Shown here: positions 1 through 10,100 of the stretch, one piece after another
Layout: each line of letters starts with the position of its first letter
Position numbering within the stretch: position 1 is the first letter of the stretch
Source: Rubrivivax sp.
Lineage (GTDB): Bacteria; Pseudomonadota; Gammaproteobacteria; Burkholderiales; Burkholderiaceae_C
DNA length: 64,000 nucleotides
Assembly (NCBI GenBank): GCA_030681795.1
Contig: JAUXRG010000064.1
Location: 16,483-80,482 of the forward strand
Direction of reading: 5' to 3'
Position numbers and translations under genes: made by a program
Notes under the pieces: generated by a model
Told to the model about the DNA's origin: nothing
Databases searched by the model: none
The model's input: only the letters and a program-made list of their open reading frames with translations

Positions 1-2
1 GC

Positions 3-593
3 CGGCTTGGCGATGGCGAAGCGCTCGCGTCACGCGGCTCGGCGGCGCAGGAATGGTGTGGCGTGGCGCGCGGCGCGGTGCGCATCAGTTCGGTCTCGTT
101 GTCGGGCAAGCAGGTCACGCTGACCTATGCCGAACCGGGCACCTGGTTCGGCGACATCGCGCTCTTCGACGGACTGCCGCGCACGCACAATGCCGACGCG
201 CATGGCGCGACCACGCTGCTCGTGGTGCGCAAGCCCGACTTCAAGGCCCTGCTGGCGCAGCACGTGGAGTTGTACGACGCCCTGCTGCGCCTGAATTGCC
301 GCCGCCTGCGGCTGATATTCGACCAGTTCGAAGACCTCAATACCCGGCCGCTGCAGGCCCGTCTGGCCAAGCAGATCCTGCTACTGGCGCGAAGCTACGG
401 CGAGCCCCGGGGCGAAGAGATCCGCGTCGGCCTGGCCCTGGCGCAGGAAGACCTGGCGCAGTTGCTGGGCGCTTCGCGCCAACGTGTCAACCAGGAGCTC
501 AAGGGCTTCGAGCGCGAGGGTGCGGTGCGCGTGGAGCCGACGCGGCTGGTGGTGCTGTCGCGCGACAAGCTGCTGGCCATCGCCGAACGCTGA
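3..593 (+). CDS. Crp/Fnr-family transcriptional regulator (5' end outside window)
   Basis: The reading frame is open from base 3, so the N-terminus lies upstream of the window; about 196 residues are visible. The first part looks like the end of a cyclic-nucleotide-binding beta barrel (GTWFGDIALFDG resembles the phosphate-binding-cassette region). A long dimerisation helix follows, then a C-terminal winged helix whose recognition segment reads LLGASRQRVNQELKGFE, typical of Crp/Fnr proteins. No FNR-type cysteine cluster is visible, but that part could be missing. It ends 19 bp before the kinase gene, so it may regulate or share a transcript with the following acyl-CoA genes; that is inference. 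The ligand cannot be told from sequence. Confidence 0.88.
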   Translation, partial: RLGDGEALASRGSAAQEWCGVARGAVRISSVSLSGKQVTLTYAEPGTWFGDIALFDGLPRTHNADAHGATTLLVVRKPDFKALLAQHVELYDALLRLNCRRLRLIFDQFEDLNTRPLQARLAKQILLLARSYGEPRGEEIRVGLALAQEDLAQLLGASRQRVNQELKGFEREGAVRVEPTRLVVLSRDKLLAIAER

Positions 594-612
594 AGGCCAG
601 GGGCTGAGCCAC

Positions 613-1719
613 ATGGAGCCCATGCAGCACTTCATCGGCACCAAGCCCGTTGACCACAGCCACGCCTTTGACCTGGCCGCGCTCCAAGCGCACCTCGCGC
701 ATGCCATGCCGGGCTTCGCCGGCCCGCTCACGGTCGAGCAGTTCAAGGGCGGGCAGTCCAACCCCACCTACAAGCTCGTCACCCCCGGGCGTGCCTATGC
801 CATGCGCAGCAAGCCCGGCCCGGCCGCGCGGTTGCTGCCATCGGCGCACGCCATCGAGCGCGAGTTCCGCGTCATGCAGGGGCTGGCCGGCAGCGGTGTG
901 CCGGTGCCGCAGATGCACCTGCTGTGCGAAGACGAGACCGTCATCGGCCGCGCCTTCTACGTCATGGAATTCATGGACGGCCGCGTGCTCTGGAACCAGG
1001 CCCTGCCAGAGATGAGCCCGGCCGAGCGCGGCGCCATCTACGACGAGATGAACCGCGTCATCGCCGCGCTGCACAGCGTGGACGTGAACGGCGCCGGCCT
1101 GGCCGGCTACGGCAAGCCGGGCAACTACTTCGAGCGCCAGATCGCTCGATGGAGCAAGCAGTACCTGGCCTCGCAGACGCAGCCCATCGCTGAGATGGAC
1201 CGACTCATCGAGTGGCTGCCTGCGCACCTGCCCGCCGGCGCGCGCGACAGCAGCGGCCCGGCCACCATCGTGCATGGCGACTTCCGGCTCGACAACCTGA
1301 TGTTCGACAAGCGCGAGCCACGCATCATCGCCGTGCTCGACTGGGAGCTCTCCACGCTGGGCCACCCGATGGCCGACTTCAGCTACCACTGCATGGCCTG
1401 GCACATCCCGCCGGGCGTGTTCCGCGGCCTGGGCGGGCTGGACCTGGCCGCGCTGGGCATCCCTGGCGAGCGGGAGTACGTGGGCCGCTATTGCGAGCGC
1501 GTGGCGCAGCACACCGGCCGACGCACCGACCCCGATGCGCTCATGGTCGACTGGAATTTCTACCTCGCCTACAACCTGTTCCGCTTGGCCTCCATCACGC
1601 AAGGCATCGCCAAGCGGGTGGTGGACGGCACGGCGGCCAGCGCCCAGGCGCGCGCCACCGGCGCGGCCACACCCGAACTGGCCCGCATGGCGTGGACCTT
1701 TGCCCAGGCCACGCGCTGA
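613..1719 (+). CDS. Phosphotransferase family protein (APH fold, ACAD10/11 kinase-like)
   Basis: A 368-residue aminoglycoside-phosphotransferase-fold kinase. The nucleotide-binding region (FKGGQSNPTYKL), the catalytic-loop motif IVHGDFRLDNLMF and the metal-binding segment AVLDWELSTLGHP are all present. Start chosen at 613 (MEPMQHF); the frame stays open upstream but runs inside the regulator gene. An acyl-CoA dehydrogenase follows after 51 bp on the same strand. In animals these two domains are fused as ACAD10/ACAD11, and in Pseudomonas putida levulinate catabolism the APH-type kinase LvaA phosphorylates 4-hydroxyacyl-CoA. A role in hydroxyacyl-CoA breakdown is therefore more likely than antibiotic resistance, but the substrate is inferred. 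Confidence 0.9.
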   Translation: MEPMQHFIGTKPVDHSHAFDLAALQAHLAHAMPGFAGPLTVEQFKGGQSNPTYKLVTPGRAYAMRSKPGPAARLLPSAHAIEREFRVMQGLAGSGVPVPQMHLLCEDETVIGRAFYVMEFMDGRVLWNQALPEMSPAERGAIYDEMNRVIAALHSVDVNGAGLAGYGKPGNYFERQIARWSKQYLASQTQPIAEMDRLIEWLPAHLPAGARDSSGPATIVHGDFRLDNLMFDKREPRIIAVLDWELSTLGHPMADFSYHCMAWHIPPGVFRGLGGLDLAALGIPGEREYVGRYCERVAQHTGRRTDPDALMVDWNFYLAYNLFRLASITQGIAKRVVDGTAASAQARATGAATPELARMAWTFAQATR

Positions 1720-1770
1720 GCTCGCGGCCTGCCCTGTTTTCACCCGAGACCCACACCCGAGACCCCCACC

Positions 1771-3006
1771 ATGGACTTCAACTATTCCCCCCGAACGCAG
1801 GAACTGCAGGCCCGCCTGAACGCCTTCATGGCCGAACATGTCTACCCGGCCGAGACGCGCTGGGCCGAAGAGATCGAAGCCCACACCCGCGCCGGCAAGC
1901 GCTGGACGCCCGTCCCGGTGATCGAGGAGCTCAAGCCCAAGGCCAAGGCGGCCGGCCTGTGGAACCTCTTCCTGGCCGAAAGTGAATACGGTGCCGGCCT
2001 GCTGAACCAGGAGTACGCACCGCTGGCCGAGATCATGGGCGCGGTGCCCTGGTCCAGCGAGGTCTTCAATTGCTCGGCCCCCGACACCGGCAACATGGAA
2101 GTGCTGGTGCGCTACGGCACGGCCGAGCACAAGAAGCGCTGGCTGGAGCCGCTGCTGGCCGGCGAGATGCGCAGCGCCTTCGCGATGACCGAGCCTGCCG
2201 TGGCCTCGTCCGACGCCACCAACATCGAGGCGCGCATCGAGCGCCAGGGCGACGAGTACCTCATCAATGGCCGCAAGTGGTGGACCAGCGGCGCCGGCGA
2301 CCCGCGCTGCAAGATCTACATCTTCATGGGCAAGACCGACCCGAGCGCGCCACGGCACGCGCAGCAGGCGATGATCCTGGTGCCCGCCGATGCACCGGGG
2401 GTGAAGGTGCTGCGCCCGCTCTCGGTGATGGGCTACGACGAAGCGCCGCACGGCCACATGGAGGTGGCCTTCGACAACGTGCGCGTGCCGGTGGCCAACC
2501 TGCTGCTCGGTGAAGGCCGCGGCTTCGAGATCGCCCAGGGCCGGCTCGGGCCGGGGCGCATCCACCACTGCATGCGCCTGATCGGCATCGCCGAGCGCTC
2601 GCTCAAGATGATGTGCGAGCGTGCGGTCAGCCGCACCGCCTTCGGCAAGACGGTCGCCCAGCAAGGCGTGACGCTGGAACGCATCGCCGAGGCGCGCTGC
2701 CTCATCGACCAGGCCCGGCTGCTCACGCTGAAGGCGGCGTGGATGATGGACGTGGCGGGCAACAAGGCGGCCAAGGCCGAGATCGCGATGATCAAGGTCG
2801 TGGCGCCGAACATGGCCTGCCAGGTCATCGACTGGGCCATGCAGGTGCACGGCGGCGCGGGCATGTGCCAGGACTTCCATCTGGCCCACTTCTGGGCACA
2901 CGCGCGCACGGTGCGCTTTGCCGACGGCCCGGATGAAGTGCACCGCAACGCCATCGCCAAGATCGAACTCGGCAAGCTCCAGCCGCCGCGCAGCCGGGTG
3001 GGTTGA
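1771..3006 (+). CDS. Acyl-CoA dehydrogenase family protein (ACAD10/11-like)
   Basis: A 411-residue FAD-dependent acyl-CoA dehydrogenase with the usual three-domain order. The N-terminal helical part contains [14 protein letters not shown], the middle beta domain carries the flavin/substrate motif [15 protein letters not shown] and the segment [11 protein letters not shown], and the C-terminal helical domain has [12 protein letters not shown] and ends with the [10 protein letters not shown] signature. It starts 51 bp after the kinase gene and probably shares its transcript. Family knowledge: these enzymes oxidise acyl-CoA to enoyl-CoA and pass electrons to ETF. In the ACAD10/11 and Lva systems the partner dehydrogenase acts on the 4-phosphorylated acyl-CoA. 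That specific reaction is inferred here from the pairing. Confidence 0.93.
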   Translation: MDFNYSPRTQELQARLNAFMAEHVYPAETRWAEEIEAHTRAGKRWTPVPVIEELKPKAKAAGLWNLFLAESEYGAGLLNQEYAPLAEIMGAVPWSSEVFNCSAPDTGNMEVLVRYGTAEHKKRWLEPLLAGEMRSAFAMTEPAVASSDATNIEARIERQGDEYLINGRKWWTSGAGDPRCKIYIFMGKTDPSAPRHAQQAMILVPADAPGVKVLRPLSVMGYDEAPHGHMEVAFDNVRVPVANLLLGEGRGFEIAQGRLGPGRIHHCMRLIGIAERSLKMMCERAVSRTAFGKTVAQQGVTLERIAEARCLIDQARLLTLKAAWMMDVAGNKAAKAEIAMIKVVAPNMACQVIDWAMQVHGGAGMCQDFHLAHFWAHARTVRFADGPDEVHRNAIAKIELGKLQPPRSRVG

Positions 3007-3014
3007 CACTTGCG

Positions 3015-3043
3015 CGGTGCGGGCCCGGTTCAGGGCCGCACCG
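3015..3043. terminator. Hairpin between convergent genes, likely bidirectional terminator
   Basis: Arms 3015-3026 and 3033-3043 form 11 base pairs with one bulged G (3023) around a six-base loop. The hairpin lies exactly in the 39-bp gap between the stop codons of the acyl-CoA dehydrogenase and the converging minus-strand gene. There is no T-run on either side, so intrinsic termination is plausible rather than certain. Confidence 0.5.
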
Positions 3044-3045
3044 GC

Positions 3046-3774
3046 TCAGGTCTTGCGCTCGTCGCCGGGCAGCGCGCTGGCCGACCACAGGCTGGGCTGC
3101 GTGCTGGGCGAAATGGAGTCGCTGCTCTCGTTGGCCACGCGGCGCGCTTCACGCATCGCATTCTCGAACACGCGCAGCCACATCTGCAGCGACTCGACCT
3201 CGGCTTCGGGCAGCGCGGTGCGCAACATCAGCCGGCCGCGGCCGATCATCAGCACCAGCGGCGTGGCGGCGTCGATATGCAACCCTGCCAGCGCCTGTGA
3301 CAGCGGCCCTTCCAGCCAGTGCTGCAACCAGCTTTTTCGGCTCGACAGTGCGATGTAGCGCTCGCGCAGCGTAGGCATTTCGCTGCCCGCGAGCTGGGGG
3401 AACATCACCAGCCAGCGCATCTCGGGTGGGGTCTGGTTGTCGATGCGCGTCTGCACACCTTCCACGTACTGCTCGAAAACGGCCTTCTCCATGGCCTCCT
3501 GCAATGGGCGGTTCATCAGCACCACCTGCAGGTCGGCCCCCAGGCCGAGCTCGGCGCGCAGCCGGAGCTCCTGGCCCTGGATGTAGGGCCGCTGCGTGGG
3601 ACCCCACTCCATGCGCCACGGCGTGGCGCCCAGGCGGCCGTCGATGACGAAGCCTTCGCTCTGCACACCGCGGAAGGCGTACTGCTTGGCCTCCGCCCAC
3701 GGCGCGACACCCTCCCAGCCGGTATCGGCGGCCGGGCCGGAACCCGAGAACAAGCGCTTGAAGCCTTCGAGCAT
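3046..3774 (-). CDS. Conserved hypothetical protein
   Basis: A 242-residue soluble protein of unrecognised function. It has no signal peptide and no transmembrane segment. The first residues (MLEGFKRLFSG) resemble an amphipathic start, the centre is mixed alpha/beta, and the last 30 residues are polar and probably disordered (SSDSISPSTQPS region). It converges on the acyl-CoA dehydrogenase gene and is divergent from the GST gene 56 bp away. Codon use and GC match the neighbours, so it is a genuine chromosomal gene. I recognise the style as one of the conserved uncharacterised proteins of Burkholderiales but cannot assign a domain. Confidence 0.8.
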   Translation of the reverse strand: MLEGFKRLFSGSGPAADTGWEGVAPWAEAKQYAFRGVQSEGFVIDGRLGATPWRMEWGPTQRPYIQGQELRLRAELGLGADLQVVLMNRPLQEAMEKAVFEQYVEGVQTRIDNQTPPEMRWLVMFPQLAGSEMPTLRERYIALSSRKSWLQHWLEGPLSQALAGLHIDAATPLVLMIGRGRLMLRTALPEAEVESLQMWLRVFENAMREARRVANESSDSISPSTQPSLWSASALPGDERKT

Positions 3775-3830
3775 GGTTTAGAGTCGTCAGCGTGGGTCGG
3801 CCATCATCGGCCCGGCCGCGGGGAAGATCG

Positions 3831-4523
3831 ATGATCGAAGTGTATTCGTGGGCCACGCCGAATGGCCACAAGGTTCACATCATGCTCGAGGAGTGCGGCC
3901 TGCCTTACCGGGCACATGCCGTGGACATCGGCGCGGGTGACCAGTTCAAGCCCGAATTCCTGGCCATCAGCCCCAACAACAAGATCCCCGCCATCGTCGA
4001 CCCCGATGGCCCGGACGGCCAGCCCATCTCGCTGTTCGAATCCGGCGCCATACTGATCTACCTGGCGGCCAAGACCGGGCGCTTCATGCCCGCCGACCTG
4101 CGCGGCAAGTACGACGTTCTGCAGTGGCTGATGTTCCAGATGGGTGGCGTGGGGCCCATGCTCGGGCAGACGCACCACTTCCGCATCTACGCGCCAGAGA
4201 AGATCCCCTACGCGATCGAACGCTACAGCAACGAAGCCAAGCGCCTGTACGCCGTGATGGACAAGCGGCTGGCCAAGAGCCGGTATATCGCCGGGCCCGA
4301 GTACAGCATTGCCGACATCGCCATCTTCCCCTGGCTGCGCAGCTGGAAGAACCAGGGCATCGATTGGAACGACACCCCTCACCTCAAGGGCTGGTTCGAC
4401 GAGATCGCGGCGCGGCCCGCGGTGATGCGCGGCGTGGAGGTGCTGGCCAACCAGCGCAAGCCGATCACCGACGACAAGGCACGCGAGGTGCTGTTCGGCA
4501 AGACGCAGTACGCCAAGCGCTGA
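3831..4523 (+). CDS. Glutathione S-transferase family protein (YfcG/YghU-like disulfide reductase)
   Basis: A 230-residue GST with an N-terminal thioredoxin fold and a C-terminal all-helical domain. The start MIEVYSWATPNGHKVHIMLEE and the glutathione-binding motif NNKIPAIVDPDG followed by LFESGAILIYLA are those of the Nu-class/YfcG subgroup, where a Thr-Pro-Asn motif replaces the usual catalytic Tyr or Ser (ATPNG here). The helical domain ends with the YSIADIAIFPWLRSW motif. Start chosen at 3831, where homology to the family begins; a longer frame from 3792 adds a stretch without GST character. Family members reduce disulfides or act on small electrophiles with glutathione. The physiological substrate is unknown. 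It is divergent from the hypothetical gene upstream. Confidence 0.92.
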   Translation: MIEVYSWATPNGHKVHIMLEECGLPYRAHAVDIGAGDQFKPEFLAISPNNKIPAIVDPDGPDGQPISLFESGAILIYLAAKTGRFMPADLRGKYDVLQWLMFQMGGVGPMLGQTHHFRIYAPEKIPYAIERYSNEAKRLYAVMDKRLAKSRYIAGPEYSIADIAIFPWLRSWKNQGIDWNDTPHLKGWFDEIAARPAVMRGVEVLANQRKPITDDKAREVLFGKTQYAKR

Positions 4524-4569
4524 GGCGGCAAGAAGCACCTCGCCGCCTAGAATTCGCCGCCCTACACGG

Positions 4570-4646
4570 CTGCCCGTAGCTCAACTGGATAGAGCACCAG
4601 CCTTCTAAGCTGGGGGTCGCAGGTTCGAGTCCTGCCGGGCAGGCCA
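4570..4646 (+). tRNA. tRNA-Arg (UCU)
   Basis: A complete cloverleaf of 77 nt including encoded CCA (4644-4646). The acceptor stem CTGCCCG (4570-4576) pairs perfectly with CGGGCAG (4636-4642). The anticodon stem CCAGC/GCTGG encloses the loop with anticodon TCT at 4604-4606, and the T arm reads GCAGG-TTCGAGT-CCTGC. A -10-like TAGAAT at 4548-4553 sits 16 nt upstream of the mature 5' end; no clear -35 is visible. Confidence 0.97.
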
Positions 4647-4758
4647 CTTCGGATCAGGCCGCTGGCACAGCCGCCTGCCCGCGACGGCCAGCGTGCGGGC
4701 GCACCCCCGCCACGTCGAATGTCATTCACGCTCGCGCTGCCGGGCCTCCGAACGAGCG

Positions 4759-7083
4759 TCAGTCGCCGCTCTGAACCGAGAACCGCAACTGCGCATAGTG
4801 TCCGCGGCCGTCCAGCGCGGTGAGCGACTGGCTGCCTTGCCGCGCGAGCTTCAGCCGCATCGGTGCGTCGGGATTTCCGCTCTGGCCGACCACCTGGCCA
4901 TTGAGAAACCAGGTCAAGCCGCCTTGCGCGCCTATGGCCTGCAGCGTCAGGCTGAGTTGCTGCTGGCCCGGCGTGGGGCGCAACACGCTGCCGGGCTCAA
5001 GGCCGCCAATGCGCAGGGCGTTCGATGGCGTGCGCGCGGGGCACGCGGCAGACCAGGGCAGCCTCTCGGCCGGGCTGCGCCGCGCCGGCTCGATCCAGGG
5101 CTGTAGCAGCGTGGGCCAGCGCGCCACTTCGACGCGTTGCGCGGACCGGTCCGCGGCGCAATCGGGGCGCAGGCGAAATTGATGCCGCGCGTCGGTCCAG
5201 GCCACCTCGAGCAAGCCGCCGGGTCGCAAGCGGTCGGGTAGCGTGGGCGGCGTGGCGTCGTCCAGGGTCCAGGCCATGCGGCGCTGCAGGCATTGTGCCG
5301 GCGCGGTCAGGCTGTCAGCCAGGCCCAGTGGCCAGCAGATGGCGACTGCCTTCACGTTGGCCGGCGTGCGGCGCGGCGCAAGTTGCTGGCGCGATTGATC
5401 GGGCCCCAACGCCCAGGCCAGGTCTTTCAGCAGCGGCGCGGCGCTGTTGGCGCCGAAATACCCGGGGTTGGGCGTGCCGTCGGGCCGGCCCATCCAGACG
5501 CCTATCGTGTAGCGGTCGGTCACGCCGATGGCCCAGGCGTCGCGGAAGCCGAAGCTGGTGCCCGTCTTCCAGGCCATGCGCGCCTCCGATTCGCGGAATG
5601 GCGCGCCGGGCCGGCCGCCGTTTTCGAGGATCTCGCGCACGATGAAGGCGGCGCCGTCGCTCATCAAGCGCGCCTCGACCAAGGGATCTTCGACGCGCAG
5701 GCGCGGTAGGCCCGCCACGCCGCCGCGCGCCAGCGCGGCGTAGGCGCCGACCAGTTCTTCCAGGTTGGTGCTGCCGCCACCGAGGATCAGGCTCAGGTTG
5801 GGGCTGGCATGGGCGGGCAGGCGCAGGCGCAGGCCGGCCTGGCGCAATTGCGCAGCAAAGCGCTCGGGCCCAATGCGCTCGAGCACATCGACGGCGGGCA
5901 CGTTGAGCGAGCGCTGCAGTGCCTCGCTCAGGCTCACCGGGCCGCTGAAATCGGCCTGGAAGTTGCCCGGCGCATAGCCGCCGAAATTCTGCGGCGCGTC
6001 GATCAGCAGGCTCTCGGAATGCACCAGGCCCTGGTCGAGCGCCATCGCATAGAGAAAGGGCTTCAGCGTCGATCCCGGCGAGCGCAGGGCGCGCACCATG
6101 TCGACATGGGCGGCGCGGCGCGCGTCGCTGAAGTCGGCCGAACCGGCATAGCCGCGCACCTGCAGGTTCTGGTTTTCGACCACCAGCGCGGCTATCGAGA
6201 CCTGCTCGGGCAGCGTGCCCAGGCGGTCCAGCAGGACTTGCTCGAGGCGGGTTTGCAGGCCCGCGTCGAGCGTGCTGCGGATCGTCGATAGGTCGCCCGG
6301 CCGGCGCGCCTGGCGCAGGCGCTCCGCGGCCAGCGGCGCCAGCCAGTGGGCGCGAAGCGGCGGCGCGAAGACGCGCTCCAAACTGGCATCGGCGACGGCC
6401 GCGCGGTCCCACACGCCGAGATCCCGCATGCGGTGCAGCACCTTGTCGCGCGCCGCCTGCGCGCGCGCGGCGGCGCGGTCGGGGCGCAGCTTCGAAGGTG
6501 CTTGCGGCAGGGCGGTCAGCAAGGCCGCTTCGGCATGCGACAGCTCGCGCGCGGGCTTGCCCAGATAGGCGCGGCTGGCCATCTCGACGCCTTCGATCAT
6601 GCCGCCCATCGGCGCCCGGTTCAGGTACAGCGTGAGGATCTGATCCTTGCTCAGGTGCAGCTCGAGCTGCAGGGCGCGCAGGATCTGACGCAGCTTGGCC
6701 GGCACGCTGCGCTGTGCAACCGCGGGGTCGATGAGCCGCGCCACCTGCATCGTCAAGGTCGAGCCGCCCGAGACGATGCGGCCCTGGCGGGCCCATTGCC
6801 AGGCGGCGCGCGCGAGTGCCACCGGGTTGACGCCGGGGTGGCGGTAAAACCAGCGGTCCTCGTAGTTCAGCAAGGCCTGCAGGTAGAGCTTCGATACCGC
6901 GTCCAGGACCACCGGATGGCGCAGCACGCCGTCGCTGCCGGGCCAGCTGCGCAGTGCGGTGCCGTCCTCGGCCAACACCACCAGGGCTTGCGGCTCGTGG
7001 CCGGCCGTCGCGGGGCCGGGCCGGGCCTCGGGGGGCAGCGGAAAGCTCAGATCGAGCACCAGCACCGCGCCAGCACCGAGCAT
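4759..7083 (-). CDS. pbpC: Penicillin-binding protein 1C
   Basis: A bifunctional class A PBP of 774 residues. After one N-terminal transmembrane segment comes a GT51 transglycosylase domain with the catalytic-site signature EDRWFYRHPGVNP and GGSTLTMQ. A transpeptidase domain follows with SPGSTLKPF (SxxK), SLNVPA (SxN) and WKTGTSFGF (KTG), and then the C-terminal PBP1C-type domain. It polymerises lipid II and can crosslink peptidoglycan on the periplasmic side. It lies 45 bp downstream of the alpha-2-macroglobulin gene, a classic pairing. The ATG at 7083 gives a rather short membrane anchor; the frame continues upstream to a stop at 7125-7123, so a CTG start near 7119 would restore a longer anchor. 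The true start is therefore unsettled. Confidence 0.95.
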   Translation of the reverse strand: MLGAGAVLVLDLSFPLPPEARPGPATAGHEPQALVVLAEDGTALRSWPGSDGVLRHPVVLDAVSKLYLQALLNYEDRWFYRHPGVNPVALARAAWQWARQGRIVSGGSTLTMQVARLIDPAVAQRSVPAKLRQILRALQLELHLSKDQILTLYLNRAPMGGMIEGVEMASRAYLGKPARELSHAEAALLTALPQAPSKLRPDRAAARAQAARDKVLHRMRDLGVWDRAAVADASLERVFAPPLRAHWLAPLAAERLRQARRPGDLSTIRSTLDAGLQTRLEQVLLDRLGTLPEQVSIAALVVENQNLQVRGYAGSADFSDARRAAHVDMVRALRSPGSTLKPFLYAMALDQGLVHSESLLIDAPQNFGGYAPGNFQADFSGPVSLSEALQRSLNVPAVDVLERIGPERFAAQLRQAGLRLRLPAHASPNLSLILGGGSTNLEELVGAYAALARGGVAGLPRLRVEDPLVEARLMSDGAAFIVREILENGGRPGAPFRESEARMAWKTGTSFGFRDAWAIGVTDRYTIGVWMGRPDGTPNPGYFGANSAAPLLKDLAWALGPDQSRQQLAPRRTPANVKAVAICWPLGLADSLTAPAQCLQRRMAWTLDDATPPTLPDRLRPGGLLEVAWTDARHQFRLRPDCAADRSAQRVEVARWPTLLQPWIEPARRSPAERLPWSAACPARTPSNALRIGGLEPGSVLRPTPGQQQLSLTLQAIGAQGGLTWFLNGQVVGQSGNPDAPMRLKLARQGSQSLTALDGRGHYAQLRFSVQSGD

Positions 7084-7128
7084 CGAGCCCAGCGCCCAGC
7101 GCCCAGCGACGATGCCCAGTGTCTAGCC

Positions 7129-10100
7129 TCACGGCACGGCGCGCTTGTCCACCACCGTGATATCGGGCTCGGCCTTGCCGATGCCGCGCAACTCGGGGCG
7201 GTACATATCTTCGGCGAAGGGCGCCGGCACCACATACTGGCCCGGCGTGACCGCGCGCACCAGGTAGAACAGGTCGAGCTTCTCGCCGCCCAGGCGCGCG
7301 GCAGCAACGAAGCGGTCGTCGCGGTACTCGGTATGGACGATGCGCTCGTTGCCGTTCGCGGTGGCGATATTCGTCCCCTCGACCGTGAATTCACCGCCCT
7401 TCGGGCCCTGGCTCAGGTTCAGGTTTTCAAGCTCGAAACCGGCCGGGATGCGGTCCACCACGAGACCGTCCTTGATGGCCTGTTTGGACTGCACGCGCAG
7501 GCGCACGATCAACATCTCGCCGGTGCTGAACTGGCGGCCGGCGGCGGGCTTGCCGTCGGTGGCCCACAGGCTGCGCTCGACGCTCAGGGTGTCGGCCCGT
7601 GGTGCCTGAGGTTTGATCGGATAGCCCTGCGAGGCGATCTCGATATACAGCGGCGCAGCACCTTCGTTGCGCATCTGCACGCCGGACTTGAGTTTGGCCG
7701 GCGTGATTTCGCGCTGCAAGCTGGTGCTGCCACCCCAGGCTTCGGTGGCACCGCCCTGAACCAGACTCGCCTTCCAGCCCTTTGCAGCCTCGGCGCCCGA
7801 ACCCTGCGCGCTTTGCATCGCCAGGAACAAGGCCAGGCGCTCCTGCGTCGAGTAGTAGCGGCGCTGCGCAAAGTCGTCCGCCAGGTCGAACAGCAGGCTG
7901 TCGCGCTTGTCGTGCGTCAGTTTGTGGCGCTGCATCAGCGCGTAGCCCATGGCCAGGTCGCGTATGCGCGAACCGTAGTCGCCCAGCCATTCGCCCCCAT
8001 GGTAGTCAGTGCCGTCGCCGGCCCGCGGTTGCAGGCCGTAAGGCGTTTTCAACGCGGCCTCGATGGCCTGGTCGGCGCGCGCCGCGTCGCCCATCAGCTT
8101 GAGCGCGATGCCCAGTTGCAGCAGCGGCAGCGGCGAGCGCGCGTTGGCGCGGTGGGATTCGAACAGCGTGCGCAATGTGGCCAGCGGCGCCTTCTGCTCG
8201 CGCGCCAGGATGTAGCCCACATGCGTGGCCTCGGCGAAGCGCTGATGCGCCATGCGCAGCGTCTCCAGGTCGCGGTGGTCGACGATGCGGCCGTTGGCGT
8301 CGCGCCGCACTTCCTTGGGCGGCTGGATCTGGAGCCCGGGCGCACGCTGGAACTGCTCGCCCAGCGCTTCGAGCGAGCGCTTGAGCATCGCCTCGGGCAC
8401 GTTGAAGCCCGCATCGCGCGCATCCTGCAGGAAACCAGTGACGTAGGCGCTGAGCCAGGCTTCATGCGGGTTGCTGGCCGCCCACAGACCGAAACCGCCC
8501 CTGGGTTGCTGCATGCCCGACAGGCGCGCGAAGGCGCCGTCGAGCCGTTTGGCGCGTTCCTCACGGCGGATCGGAGTGAGGCCGAATTGGGTGGCCGCGG
8601 CATCGTCGATGAAGACCAGCGGGTAGGCGCTGCTGGTGGTCTGCTCCAGGCAGCCGTAGGGGTACATGAGCAAGCCCCGCACTTGCTCACGAATATCGAT
8701 CGGTGGCCTGTCGGAGGCCGTCAGATTCATCGCCGCCGAGCCGGCCCAGTAGGCGTCGAGCGCGGCGGCGTCGAGTTTCAGGCTGGCCCCGGCTTCCAGC
8801 CGCGTGCGCTTGATATCGCGCACCAGCGGTGTCGCCGGCTGCACCTGCAGCCAGGCCTCGCGCGTGAGCTTGAGTGCGCCGGCGCTGACGCTCAGCTTGA
8901 TCGGCGCCAGCCCGTAGGCATCGGTGGCCTCGGCCTGGAAGCGCAGCACGCGGCGCTGTTTGTCGGCCAGCTTGATGACCTCTTGCTTGCCGGTGATGCG
9001 CAACGGGCCGCTGGCTTGCAACTGCACCTTGACCGCCTGCGCGGCGCCCGACAGGTTGGTCAGGTCCAGCGCAATCGTGGCGCGGTCGCCCGGGGCGATG
9101 AAGCGTGGCATCGCGAGCTCGGCCACCAGCGGCGCGGCGACCACGGTTTCGGCCTGCGCGCTGCCGTAGCTGTCGGCCGAGCTGAGTACGGCCATCAACC
9201 GCAGCGCGCCGTTGAAGTCGGGCAGCTTGAGATTGACGACCGCCTCGCCCTTGGCGTCGAGCAGCACCGGGCCCGAGAACAAGTCCACCAGCAAGACCTT
9301 GCGCGGCATGCTCTGCGTATCGCGCTTGGCCGAATCGCCGCCGAAGCGCTGTTTGGTCTGCGCGCCTTCCATCTTCTCGATCAGACGGCCGTAGATGTCC
9401 AGCATGTCGGCGCCATAGCGGTGCTTGCCGAAGAAGAAGTCGGCCGGGTCGGGCGTCTTGTAGCGCGTGATATTGAGGATGCCGACATCCACCGCCGACA
9501 GCGTCACCAGCGCCTGTTTGCCGGCCAACCGCGGCGCCTTCAGCGTCACCGCCAACGGCTGCTCGGGCTGCGTCTTCGCGGGCGCGACGATCTCCAGCCC
9601 GGCCTTGCGGTCCTCGCGCGACAGCGGCAGGTGCACCAGGCCCAGCGCGCGTGCCGGCGTGACGCGGTCGCCCTGGCTGCCGGGTCGGAATGCGGCCACG
9701 GTGACATATAGGTCGTGGCGCTTCCAGGCTTCATCGATCGGAATCTCGATATCGGCGCCCGCGGCCCGCACCGCCAGGCGCTTGCTCCACAGCACGCGGT
9801 CGCCTTCCACGGTGACCAGCGCTTCGCCGTCGTGCGGCGGCTTGATATTGAGCCTGGCCACCTGGCCGGGCTTGAAGGGCGCGCCCTGGAGCTTGAGCTG
9901 CACGCGGTCCGGGCGGTTGCCCATATCGTCGGCGTCTTGCGCACCCCAGCCGGCGTAAAAGGCGTAGCGCACGCCTTGCTTGGTTTCGGGGTCGAGGATC
10001 TCCAGGCGGTAGCGGCCCCAGCGCACCGGCAAGGCGATCTTGCCGCGGTCCTTCAGTGCCAGCGTGCGCGCCTCGACCAGTTCTTCCTGCACGTGAAAGC

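Noticed and set aside
613..1719. Aminoglycoside resistance phosphotransferase
   Set aside because: Although the fold is APH, the pairing with an acyl-CoA dehydrogenase and the absence of mobile elements point to metabolism.
499..3009. Minus-strand frame of 836 codons over the kinase and dehydrogenase genes
   Set aside because: Antisense shadow of two recognisable enzymes.
6346..9711. Plus-strand open frame of 1121 codons opposite pbpC and yfhM
   Set aside because: It is antisense to two clear genes with full catalytic motifs. Long shadow frames are expected at this GC content, and its translation is rich in Arg, Gln, His and Ala with no domain.
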